39,618 nucleotides of DNA from Mesotoga sp. UBA6090 (GTDB lineage: Bacteria > Thermotogota > Thermotogae > Petrotogales > Kosmotogaceae). The stretch is taken from positions 1 through 39,618 of the forward strand of contig NZ_DIXC01000024.1 of the NCBI RefSeq assembly GCF_002435945.1. The letters are read 5' to 3'. Below the pieces are notes generated by a model. It was given only the letters and a program-made list of their open reading frames with translations, was not told where the DNA came from and searched no databases. This document shows, piece by piece, positions 31,402 through 39,335 of this stretch (position 1 is the stretch's first letter; each line of letters begins with the position of its first letter). A program made the position numbers and the translations under genes.

Positions 31402-32418
31402 TCAAAGTATCATGTCGATGTATGCGGCATGTGACCATAGGAGGGGCGAGGCGATATCTCCCCACTTTTTGACCCAAGGCTCATACATTTTCGTATCGAT
31501 CAGATGTTCTGGAATCTGCTCGGGTAAACTACAGTTGGTGTCGACGTTTTTCTCTATCCACTTTTTTATCTCTTCCGAAACTGTATTTTCGCCGTTTAGT
31601 TTTAGATGACCGGCAAGATAGGCGCTGAGAAGTATCCAGCTTCCGCCGCCGTAGTATGTATCCCTGTTATATCTCTTCAAACCTCCATCACAATACAAGT
31701 CGTCGATTATGGCCTTTTCAGTCCTTTTCATAAGTAGGGAGTCGCTATCGAATAGTCTGAATGGATAGGAGGCCCAGATTAGGCTTGAATCGACTGAATC
31801 AAGGGCTGTTGACTTTTTCAGTCGCCCGTCGTATGTCAACTCTTTGAGTATGAAGTCAAGGATTCTCTTCCATTCAGTCTGTCTGTTGATCACACCTTCT
31901 ATCGACTTCAGCCCCGCAACTATGGAGAGAAGGGTTGAGGTGTGTATCATTGTCGGGAATTCTTCCCAGACATCGTAACAGGGGATCTCCCATACTCCCT
32001 CAAGGTACTTCGCACACAGATCGCAGATTTCGAGGTCGCTTTCATCTAGAAGCTGTGAGTTCTCGGCAACTATCCAAAGGAATGTGCCGTAACCGTCACT
32101 CTGTGCATTCGTCCAGTCGTCTTCGCTGATAAAGCCATCTAGAGTGTATCTCGTCGGCAGTAGAATACTTAAATCAGAACGGGAACCGAAAGTGGCATCT
32201 TCAAGTGAATGTCGGTATCTCTTGAGAACATTCAGACCCCATCGGATGAATTTCTCTGCGCTCTCCTTCTTTCCAGCCTTCTGCATGGCATGAGCGGTGA
32301 ACGATCCATCTCTGAACCAGCAGTAGCCGTACTGCGAGAAGTTGGGTGATGCAACGTAGCTTCCTGCTTTGCTCTGGTTTTCTTCAATGATTTTTATTGA
32401 TCTCTGTAGTAAGTCCAT
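31402..32418 (-). CDS. GH15-type glucohydrolase (catalytic domain only)
   Basis: A 338-residue (alpha/alpha)6-barrel enzyme of the glucoamylase family. It has Y-C-W-F-R-D-G-S-F near residue 31, the general-acid motif D-V-W-E-E (Glu152 likely acid) and the general-base motif L-P-E-Q (Glu300). It has no signal peptide and none of the extra N-terminal beta-domain of typical prokaryotic glucoamylases. It is thus cytosolic and compact, closer in layout to isomaltose-type glucohydrolases. ATG 32418 comes directly after the GH31 stop. It presumably releases glucose from short alpha-glucans or isomaltose-like sugars. Last gene of the minus-strand operon. Confidence 0.8.
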   Translation of the reverse strand: MDLLQRSIKIIEENQSKAGSYVASPNFSQYGYCWFRDGSFTAHAMQKAGKKESAEKFIRWGLNVLKRYRHSLEDATFGSRSDLSILLPTRYTLDGFISEDDWTNAQSDGYGTFLWIVAENSQLLDESDLEICDLCAKYLEGVWEIPCYDVWEEFPTMIHTSTLLSIVAGLKSIEGVINRQTEWKRILDFILKELTYDGRLKKSTALDSVDSSLIWASYPFRLFDSDSLLMKRTEKAIIDDLYCDGGLKRYNRDTYYGGGSWILLSAYLAGHLKLNGENTVSEEIKKWIEKNVDTNCSLPEQIPEHLIDTKMYEPWVKKWGDIASPLLWSHAAYIDMIL

Positions 32419-34728
32419 CTACTGTATATCTCTCCATTCTACTTTGATTATTCCCTGTTCGTTGCCGATTATCCTCGCCATACGTTCTGTTTTGCCCCTT
32501 CTCTTGAGCTCGCCGATATCCTTCGGCCATTCATTCCCGACGTGAAGTAGTCCCGTCTCTTCCTGAGACCAGTTTGTGCCGAAAAGCCTTTCGTCAGAAG
32601 GAATGCTTACGGGTATTATCGATCCCTTTCTGAGGTAGACTTCGTTTCTATTACCATGAATACTGACAGTACCCGAGTATGTCTCTCCGCTCCAGAGATT
32701 CACCCATTCACCCTCAGGAAGAATCACTTTTCTGACTCTCATCTCTTCATCCACTGCCGGCGAAACGACTATTTCTCGACCGAACATGTAGGACAGGTCT
32801 TCAGAATCGTTTTCTTTCTCTATAAGGAAGAGCGGTAATGTCAAGGGTCTGCCTGTCCGGGCTGCGTGAACCGATTCTCTGTAAATGTAAGGGGAGAGAG
32901 TCATTCTCAAAGATGCGAATCTTCTGTAGTAGTCTATGATGCTTTCGTCGTTGTAGGCTCTTGAGATATTCCACGGCGTTCTCTCGGAGGATGGCACTGG
33001 ATCTCCCGGGTCTTCCGAGTGGAGCTGGAAGATAGGTGTGAAGACCGCCAGTTCAACAGATCTTCTGTAAAGCTCCGCGGAGGGAATCTCTCCGCTGAAT
33101 CCCGCGATGTCCCATCCCCAGAAGGGGTTTCCGGAAATGGAAACGTTAAGGCCGGCAGTCATGTTGTCTCTCAGGGCCTCCCATGTAGAATCCTCATCGC
33201 CTACCCAGAAGAGGGAGTAAGCGGGACTCCTGGTGTAGCCAGCGCGACTGAAGAGCGCTCCGTCTTCACTCAAGATGCTTGCGCTGGCCTGGAAGTATTT
33301 CTCTGGATAAGTGTTTCTGGTAATCGCCGCGCTGCCGGCTGCCGTGAAAGTCTCTCTTCCCCAGAGATGTTCTCCGCCGTCGGTCTTGAACCCATCGACT
33401 CCCAGTTCTTGGATCAAATACTCCCTCTTGGAGGCCCACCATTTTGCAGCTTCATCATTATAGAAGTCCACGACAACGTTTTCCTCGTGCCAGCGAGCAG
33501 GGGAGATTCTGTAATCGGAACCATCCTCTTTCTTCACAAAGTAGCCCTTTGAACTGCCGTAGTGGATATCTATCGCGGGCTGTGGATTGGAATCGTCAAA
33601 GCACTTCATAACCGGAATCTGCCAGAGTAGAAGTCTTATACCCTTCTCGTGAAGCTTTCTGATCATTTCTGCCGGGTCTGGCCAGGGTTCGTGAAATCTG
33701 AAATTGGCCAGTCTGAAGTTCCGCTCGCCCGGGAGCGGATCGTATTGTGCTCCATTGAAAATGTAGAAGGTCTGTTCATCTGCCCACGCCTCAATAACCA
33801 GAGCCGTTGCCGGGAGGTTGTTCTTCACAGTCTCATCCAAGACTCCCATGACCTTTTTCTGACTGTTCCACTGGTTGGCCGAGAGCCAGGGCCCAAGAGC
33901 CCACAGAGGAGGGGTACAAGGTTTCGAAATGCTATAGATTTCCTCAATTGCTTTCAATGGAGTTTCTTTCTTCCACAAATGAATCCTGGTATCTTCAATT
34001 GGGCAGCCTTTTGTGTAAACCCTCAGCGTAATCTCTGATATGTCTAGCTTGACGGAAGTCATGAAACCCGTGTCCACGAAGAAGGCCCTTCCGTTGCTTG
34101 AGAAGATGAATGGAACAGGGGCATAACCCCTACTTTTCTGAACTTTGTACTGATCGTATACGTGGATGAACCTCTCCTGACCATCGGGAATCGTGATTGC
34201 ATCGAAATGTTCTCCAAGTCCGTAGAACTGCTCGTCTTCATCTCTTTCAAGAGTGATTCTCAGGTCAAACAGTTCCGTTCCGTCCGTCAGTACACTTGCC
34301 TCTTTGACTGCTTCACATCTGGTTCGACTATCTCTGTTCACAGTTAGGATGTCATTTTCAAGTGAAAGAAAATCACATGCATCTATCCATTTGCACACTG
34401 TGTATTCGTGCCACTTTGAAGTGACGTAGGTTGAAGGTCCGCGACCTGCGATGAACCTGTACTTCATCTTTGTTCCCACACTTTCGGAGTCTATATCTAC
34501 TTCCCAGTGGGCTTTGCCTCCGTGATTGAGCTGGTACTGAGCGCGTCTCTTGTAGATCCTGTCTCCTGCCTGGACTTCGATCCATGCTCTCTGACCGACA
34601 GTCATCGGGTCTGTCACGAATTTTACTTTCACACAATCGCCCTCGAGAGGTTCACGCGGACTCCTCTCGTAACCCTGAACGGTATAGTAGGGATCATCTA
34701 TTCCAAACGGTGTATGAATTATCTCCAT
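32419..34728 (-). CDS. GH31 alpha-glucosidase-type glycoside hydrolase
   Basis: A retaining alpha-glycosidase of 769 residues, cytosolic (no signal peptide). Residues ~1-115 form an extra beta-rich N-terminal domain before the usual GH31 N-domain. The (beta/alpha)8 core contains the nucleophile Asp450 in D-G-F-K-T-D-G-G-E and the probable acid/base Asp511 in F-W-V-G-D-E-D-S-T-W. The G-W-D-I-A-G-F-S-G loop and the C-terminal beta domains follow. Specificity (alpha-glucosidase, isomaltase or alpha-xylosidase) is not certain; the paired GH15 gene favours alpha-glucosides. AAGGAG precedes ATG 34728, 12 bases after the ROK gene. Confidence 0.9.
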   Translation of the reverse strand: MEIIHTPFGIDDPYYTVQGYERSPREPLEGDCVKVKFVTDPMTVGQRAWIEVQAGDRIYKRRAQYQLNHGGKAHWEVDIDSESVGTKMKYRFIAGRGPSTYVTSKWHEYTVCKWIDACDFLSLENDILTVNRDSRTRCEAVKEASVLTDGTELFDLRITLERDEDEQFYGLGEHFDAITIPDGQERFIHVYDQYKVQKSRGYAPVPFIFSSNGRAFFVDTGFMTSVKLDISEITLRVYTKGCPIEDTRIHLWKKETPLKAIEEIYSISKPCTPPLWALGPWLSANQWNSQKKVMGVLDETVKNNLPATALVIEAWADEQTFYIFNGAQYDPLPGERNFRLANFRFHEPWPDPAEMIRKLHEKGIRLLLWQIPVMKCFDDSNPQPAIDIHYGSSKGYFVKKEDGSDYRISPARWHEENVVVDFYNDEAAKWWASKREYLIQELGVDGFKTDGGEHLWGRETFTAAGSAAITRNTYPEKYFQASASILSEDGALFSRAGYTRSPAYSLFWVGDEDSTWEALRDNMTAGLNVSISGNPFWGWDIAGFSGEIPSAELYRRSVELAVFTPIFQLHSEDPGDPVPSSERTPWNISRAYNDESIIDYYRRFASLRMTLSPYIYRESVHAARTGRPLTLPLFLIEKENDSEDLSYMFGREIVVSPAVDEEMRVRKVILPEGEWVNLWSGETYSGTVSIHGNRNEVYLRKGSIIPVSIPSDERLFGTNWSQEETGLLHVGNEWPKDIGELKRRGKTERMARIIGNEQGIIKVEWRDIQ

Positions 34729-34740
34729 TATCTGCTCCTT

Positions 34741-35934
34741 TCATCTTCGAACAGTAAAGAGCTCGCTTTCGATTACTCTGTAAATACAGCCAAGTGTCCA
34801 GGCCTTCTCACCTATCCTGTCGATGTCAAACTCTATGTTGTCGGCCAGACCGGAAAATGCGTTTCTCCTTGCATGATCTATCGAACTCTCGAGAAAGAAT
34901 TCCGAAAACTCTAGCGCCTCTCCGCCTACAAGCAAGTAATCGGGAGCGAATACGTTGATAAGGTTCTTCAGGGCCGTTCCGATATCTTCTCCGTATTCCT
35001 GGAAAACTACTATAACCGTCTCTCTATCGATTTCAACTGCTCTTTTCAGATAATGTATCTCTGAAGTTTCCGTCGCCTTGACGGAGCTGTACAGCTTTTT
35101 CAGTTCTGAAGAGGTCGTTCTTGAAAAGACCTTACGGGCAAGAACCTCGAAGGAAGCTTGAGCTTCGAGGCAGCCCCGACTACCACATGTGCATCCGTTT
35201 CCGTTCTGAGAGATTGTCATGTGCCCAAACTCTCCGCTTCCTGCTCCGGTAAGGTGGAGCTTGCCATCGATTGCTACCGCACCGCCTATCCCTACTCCCA
35301 GAGTTATGAAGACACAGTTCTTGTGGTTATTCACATCTCCCTTCCAGAATTGGGCGAGAGCGAAGGAATCTACGTCGTTCATCACAAAGGTCTTCTTTCC
35401 GGATCGTTCCGAGATCAATTTAGCAATTGGTACTTCTTTCCAATTCAGAAGGAAGGAATTCTTCACAACGCCTTTGAGTGAATCTACAATACCCGAGACG
35501 GCGATTCCGATCCCCAGAAGGCTTTCGCCCATTAGCCTATTCCACTCCTTCAGAACGGTTTGCGTTGCTGAGACGACTTCTTCTGGAGACTGATTCTCAA
35601 GGAGCCTTCGTTCACTTACAAGAACGGTGCCGAAGAGGTCGGTCAATGAGTAGTCAAGATAGCCCACGCCAATCTTCAGCCCGAGCACACAGAGCTTCTT
35701 CGGTTGGATACTCAGAAGAATAGGCTTTCTTCCCCCTGTTGAGTCTGCGACCCCGGTTTCCTCTACAAGGCCACTTTCAATTAGCTCTCCCACTACCTTA
35801 GTAACCGTGGCAGGACTTAGGCCTGTGAGCTTTGCGAGGCTCGCCCTGTCTATTCCTTCATTCGAATAGATCCCTCTCAGAAGCAGTTTTTCGTTTATAT
35901 CTTTCATTGTCTCTTTACTGGCTTTGCTTGCCAC
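34741..35934 (-). CDS. ROK-family transcriptional repressor
   Basis: A 397-residue regulator with a winged helix-turn-helix (residues ~12-62; L-T-G-L-S-P-A-T-V-T-K). The ROK domain retains the complete signatures: L-G-V-G-I-G-G, G-E-F-G-H (His238), and the zinc motif Cys248-x-Cys250-x4-Cys255-x-Glu257. The sugar-binding glutamate is kept, unlike in the ROK protein at 7056, so it should still sense a hexose or its oligomer. GTG 35934 follows GGAGG by seven bases. It probably represses its own operon through the palindrome at 39036-39052 (inferred). Confidence 0.9.
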   Translation of the reverse strand: MASKASKETMKDINEKLLLRGIYSNEGIDRASLAKLTGLSPATVTKVVGELIESGLVEETGVADSTGGRKPILLSIQPKKLCVLGLKIGVGYLDYSLTDLFGTVLVSERRLLENQSPEEVVSATQTVLKEWNRLMGESLLGIGIAVSGIVDSLKGVVKNSFLLNWKEVPIAKLISERSGKKTFVMNDVDSFALAQFWKGDVNNHKNCVFITLGVGIGGAVAIDGKLHLTGAGSGEFGHMTISQNGNGCTCGSRGCLEAQASFEVLARKVFSRTTSSELKKLYSSVKATETSEIHYLKRAVEIDRETVIVVFQEYGEDIGTALKNLINVFAPDYLLVGGEALEFSEFFLESSIDHARRNAFSGLADNIEFDIDRIGEKAWTLGCIYRVIESELFTVRR

Positions 35935-35952
35935 GACAAACCTCCAGGGAAG

Positions 35953-35975
35953 GGGCCGGGATTCCTTCCCGGCCC
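35953..35975 (-). promoter_or_regulatory. Intercistronic hairpin after the binding-protein gene
   Basis: Perfect 8-bp arms GGGCCGGG and CCCGGCCC with a 7-base loop lie between the binding-protein stop and the ROK start. No T-run follows on the minus strand, so it is more likely an mRNA-stabilising stem than a full terminator. Confidence 0.7.
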
Positions 35976-35985
35976 GATCTTTAGA

Positions 35986-37221
35986 TCAGTCTAGCCTTAT
36001 GGATCTCTCCAGTTCTGCCTGGGCATCATTGAGCGCCTGTTCCGGAGTCTTTTCTCCGTATCTTGCCGCTTCTAGATGTCTGTTCACTATGTCTGCCATT
36101 TCGTTGAACTGCTCAATAACCGGGGGCGTTACGAGATAGTCCAGAGACTTGAATACTACTTCTTTGCTCTCTGGAGGCGTGGTCTGCTTGTAGAGTTCAA
36201 TTATCTCGGGGTATGTTACCGGTGGTAGCTCCCAGCCAGCTTCGATTCTGATCTTGGCGACATCAATGTCTCCTGAGAGGAAGCTGATCCACTTGAAGGC
36301 CGCGTCAACCTTCTTCGAGTCCTTGCTAATTGCAAGACCGTTTGCGAAGAAATGTGTTGCCTTGCTTGTGTTGCCCGGCTCAACAGCTATGTCCCAGTTG
36401 AAGTCACAGCTATCTTTGAATGTCGAGAAGGCCCATGTTCCGGTCACTATCATTCCAATTCTCTCGACTTCAAAGAGATCCCAATCTCCCATGCCCGCCA
36501 TCTGCGCATCGCTCGGCATAACGTTCGACTCGAGTATCCTGTCTACCATGTACTGCAGAGTCTCGATGTTCTGAGGACTGTTCAGTGTGAACGCTGTCTT
36601 GTCTTCGTTGAGAATGCCGCCACCGTTTTGCTGGACCATCTTGTAGAATTCCCAGAACTGAACTGGCTGGTAAATCCCAAAGGTCATAGCATCCAAAGCC
36701 CTGATCTTCTTGGCCGCTTCCAGTTCGTCGGCCCATGTCCAGTCTTCTCTCGGATATTCGGCGCCTGCCCTGTCGAAGAGGTCTTTGTTGTATATCAGCA
36801 CTACGTTGGAGAAACTGAACGGCAAGCCATACTGCACACCATTGTCAGAAAAGGCGTAAAGCGCTCTTTCGTTCAACACGCTGGTGTCAAAACCAGAGGA
36901 GCTAAGAAGATCGTTCAGGTCTAGCAGAACACCCTTTTTCGCGTAGGTATAGAAGTTCTCGTAGTTCAGCTCAAAAGCATCAGGGGCGTTGCCGCCGGCT
37001 ACGACGGTCATCAGTTTGGTGAAATAGTCGCCGAAACCTACTGTTTCGATTTCTACCTTAATATCCGGGTTCTGTTCCTCGAAGATCTCTTTCATCTCTT
37101 CAAGATACTTCGCATTTGCATCTGCTGAAGAGAAGTTCATGAACTTGATAGTCGTTACACCGAGTAGAGAGGTTGTCAGTACCATTGAGGCAACCACTAG
37201 AACTACCAGAAACCTTTTCAT
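35986..37221 (-). CDS. Sugar ABC transporter substrate-binding protein (family 1)
   Basis: A secreted receptor of 411 residues. A signal peptide (M-K-R-F-L-V-V-L-V-V-A-S-M-V-L-T-T-S-L-L-G) is followed by the family 1 pattern: T-I-K-F-M-N-F, A-G-G-N-A-P-D-A-F-E-L-N, and Y-G-L-P-F-S-F-S with V-L-I-Y-N-K-D-L-F. ATG 37221 follows AAAGGAGTG. It is encoded after its two permeases rather than before them. Likely ligands are alpha-gluco-oligosaccharides, judged from the hydrolases in the operon. Confidence 0.9.
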   Translation of the reverse strand: MKRFLVVLVVASMVLTTSLLGVTTIKFMNFSSADANAKYLEEMKEIFEEQNPDIKVEIETVGFGDYFTKLMTVVAGGNAPDAFELNYENFYTYAKKGVLLDLNDLLSSSGFDTSVLNERALYAFSDNGVQYGLPFSFSNVVLIYNKDLFDRAGAEYPREDWTWADELEAAKKIRALDAMTFGIYQPVQFWEFYKMVQQNGGGILNEDKTAFTLNSPQNIETLQYMVDRILESNVMPSDAQMAGMGDWDLFEVERIGMIVTGTWAFSTFKDSCDFNWDIAVEPGNTSKATHFFANGLAISKDSKKVDAAFKWISFLSGDIDVAKIRIEAGWELPPVTYPEIIELYKQTTPPESKEVVFKSLDYLVTPPVIEQFNEMADIVNRHLEAARYGEKTPEQALNDAQAELERSIRLD

Positions 37222-37236
37222 AGAATCACACTCCTT

Positions 37237-38064
37237 TTAGCCTTTTATACCACCTACACTGAGCCCCTGTTCGAAGTATCTCTGAGCGAATGTGTAGATT
37301 AGCAGTATTGGAATCATAGATATTAGAGCCCCGGCCATAAGCATGTTGTAGTCGCTCTGGTGCTGGCCATTTAGTAGACTGAGACCGACCGGTAGGGTCA
37401 TCTTGTTCTTGTCTGTTAGAACTATGAGCGGCCATAAGTAATCGTTCCAGGCTCCCATGAACGTGATGACGGTTAGTGTCGCAACGGCGGGCTTTGACAG
37501 AGGCAGTATCATTCTAAAGAAGATCCTGAAATGCGATGCGCCGTCGAGAACGGCCGCTTCAACGAAATCATCTGGTATGGTTCTCATGTACTGCCTGATC
37601 ATGAATGTTCCAAATGCGTTGAAGAGAGATGGGAGCATGATGCCCACATAGCTGTTTAGCAGCGAGAGATGCTTTAGGGTGAGGTAGTTCGGTATCATTG
37701 TGATAGTAGCCGGAATCATCATCGTTGCTATGTAAATTCCAAACAAAACTTCTCTGCCTCTGAATTTGATCTTTGAGAAGACATACGCAGCCATACATGC
37801 AGACATCACCGTAACGAACGTGATCAGTACCGAAATGAATATGCTGTTGAAAATTGCCCGTCCAAAAGGGAAGACATCGAAGATCTTGACGAACCCATCG
37901 AAGCTTATTTTTTCCGGAAACCATTGAATGGGCAGCACTGTTAGCGCTTTAGCTTCCTTCAGAGATGTGGAGACCATCCAGAAGAAGGGAAGCAGAATGA
38001 AGAAGGAAAACGCTAGCATCACCAGGTAATACACAGTCCGTCTCGAGAGCTTCTTAAGATTCAT
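37237..38064 (-). CDS. Sugar ABC transporter permease (MalG-type)
   Basis: An inner-membrane permease of about 275 residues with six membrane segments. The EAA loop is visible as E-A-A-V-L-D-G-A-S-H-F-R-I-F, and the protein ends G-I-K-G. ATG 38064 is chosen: it overlaps the previous gene by 11 bases and opens with the usual N-L-K-K-L-S-R-R-T-V. The longer in-frame start at 38100 would add residues deep inside the upstream gene. Confidence 0.9.
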   Translation of the reverse strand: MNLKKLSRRTVYYLVMLAFSFFILLPFFWMVSTSLKEAKALTVLPIQWFPEKISFDGFVKIFDVFPFGRAIFNSIFISVLITFVTVMSACMAAYVFSKIKFRGREVLFGIYIATMMIPATITMIPNYLTLKHLSLLNSYVGIMLPSLFNAFGTFMIRQYMRTIPDDFVEAAVLDGASHFRIFFRMILPLSKPAVATLTVITFMGAWNDYLWPLIVLTDKNKMTLPVGLSLLNGQHQSDYNMLMAGALISMIPILLIYTFAQRYFEQGLSVGGIKG

Positions 38065-38932
38065 AGTGCACCCACTTTCTTTGCATCTTCCACTGAACAA
38101 GGGTTACGACCAGAATAAAACAGAACATAACCCAGGACAGAGCTGTCGCGTAGCCCATCTTGTAGTAAGTGAAGGCGTAGTTGTAGATTCTCTCCATCAT
38201 CACCTGCGTCGACCCATGAGGGCCCCCTTTAGTCATTATCATGACCTGGGGAAATAGCTGAAAAGAGTTGATTATGGCCATTATGAGTACGAAAAACATA
38301 GTAGGAGAGATGAGAGGGAGAGTTATGTATCTGAACTTCTGCCATCTCTTCGCGCCGTCTATCGAAGCCACTTCATAATAGGAAGGGTTTATGCCCTGCA
38401 GGCCGGCTAGGAAGATCAGCCCGAAGAAGCCCATGTCCTTCCAGACGCTTGCCAGTACTATTCCCGGCATTGCCCAGACCTTGTCGTACAACCACGACGG
38501 ACCCTGTAAACCGACTATGCCCAGAATCGAATTTATTGGACCGTAGTAAGGGCTGAGAAGCCATCGCCAAACCATTGCTGCAGCGACCCAGGAGCTCAAA
38601 ACTGGAATATAGAATATTGTCCGAAACACTCCTGTGAACCTTGTTCTTACATTCAGAAGCATCGACAGGGACATCGAAGTGATTATCATCAGAGGTATGT
38701 ATAGAACTATGTAGTAAAGAGTATTGATGAGAACTCTCCAGAACTCTTCGCTCTCAAATATCCTCTTGTAGTTCTCTGTGCCCACGAAATTGGCCTTACT
38801 TAGAACATCCCAGTCTGTGAGACTGAGAATGAAGGAGTAAACAATGGGAAAGACTTGGAAGAAGATGAGCCCACAGATACTGGGTAAGAGAAACATAAGA
38901 ATCACCAATCTCTTTCTTGTCTTTTTATTCAT
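38054..38932 (-). CDS. Sugar ABC transporter permease (MalF-type)
   Basis: The first gene of the operon, a permease of 292 residues of ordinary MalF-type length, in contrast to the extended one at 9498. Six membrane segments and the EAA loop E-V-A-S-I-D-G-A-K-R-W-Q-K are clear. ATG 38932 has GGGAGG nine bases upstream; the frame extends to a TTG at 38953 that lies before the ribosome site. As in the other sugar importer, no ATPase gene is present. Confidence 0.9.
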   Translation of the reverse strand: MNKKTRKRLVILMFLLPSICGLIFFQVFPIVYSFILSLTDWDVLSKANFVGTENYKRIFESEEFWRVLINTLYYIVLYIPLMIITSMSLSMLLNVRTRFTGVFRTIFYIPVLSSWVAAAMVWRWLLSPYYGPINSILGIVGLQGPSWLYDKVWAMPGIVLASVWKDMGFFGLIFLAGLQGINPSYYEVASIDGAKRWQKFRYITLPLISPTMFFVLIMAIINSFQLFPQVMIMTKGGPHGSTQVMMERIYNYAFTYYKMGYATALSWVMFCFILVVTLVQWKMQRKWVHYES

Positions 38933-39035
38933 CAGTCCGATCCTCCCAAACAACCACTTTTCTCGATTTCTGATCTCAATAAAATATCCCTTGTCGAATG
39001 AAACTCATAAAAAAACGAAACTCTTCAAAAGATAC

Positions 39036-39052
39036 TTTCTTCACTGACGAAA
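39036..39052. promoter_or_regulatory. Candidate ROK operator (TTTCTTCACTGACGAAA)
   Basis: A 17-bp near-perfect palindrome of the form TTTC-N-TCA-N-TGA-N-GAAA. It begins about nine bases downstream of the -10 box, so it covers the start of transcription. Repression by the ROK protein encoded in the operon is the natural inference. Confidence 0.65.
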
Positions 39053-39060
39053 CTAAGTTC

Positions 39061-39088
39061 ATTATACTGTCTTCTCCCACTCAGACAA
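39061..39088 (-). promoter_or_regulatory. Promoter of the GH31-GH15 / sugar importer operon
   Basis: On the minus strand: TTGTCT (39083-39088), 16 bases, TATAAT (39061-39066). The -10 box is perfect. The first gene starts at 38932, giving a leader of about 120 bases. Confidence 0.7.
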
Positions 39089-39335
39089 TTATCGATGAGA
39101 ACTAATGACAGACCATGCTGAATACTCAGAAGCATTTATGCCTTCCGTACTTCTAATTGCTATGGAATCCGATGATTTCCACATCCCTTCCCTTTGGGAA
39201 TCCATTTTTAACATTCTAGTAATGCACATCTTTGTTGAATAACAAAGAAATACAAGTTGATGGGTGCAACGCTACCTTCCGAAGAAAGGAGACCGGGAAG
39301 ACCCTCCCCCCTATAAGCTCATCATTACCCATAAG

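Larger units (their letters stand above)
38933..39335. other. Intergenic region: promoter/operator of the GH31-GH15 operon and IS4 flank
   Basis: Contains the minus-strand promoter and operator (39036-39088). Between operator and gene there are two direct GAGTTTC words on the minus strand (near 39001-39022), possibly extra half-sites. The stretch 39090-39335 beyond the promoter is probably partly the end of the IS4-type element; I could not define its terminal repeat. Confidence 0.5.

Noticed and set aside
33019..33552. 177-codon open frame opposite the GH31 gene
   Set aside because: Antisense to a conserved catalytic region of GH31 and lacks any recognisable features.
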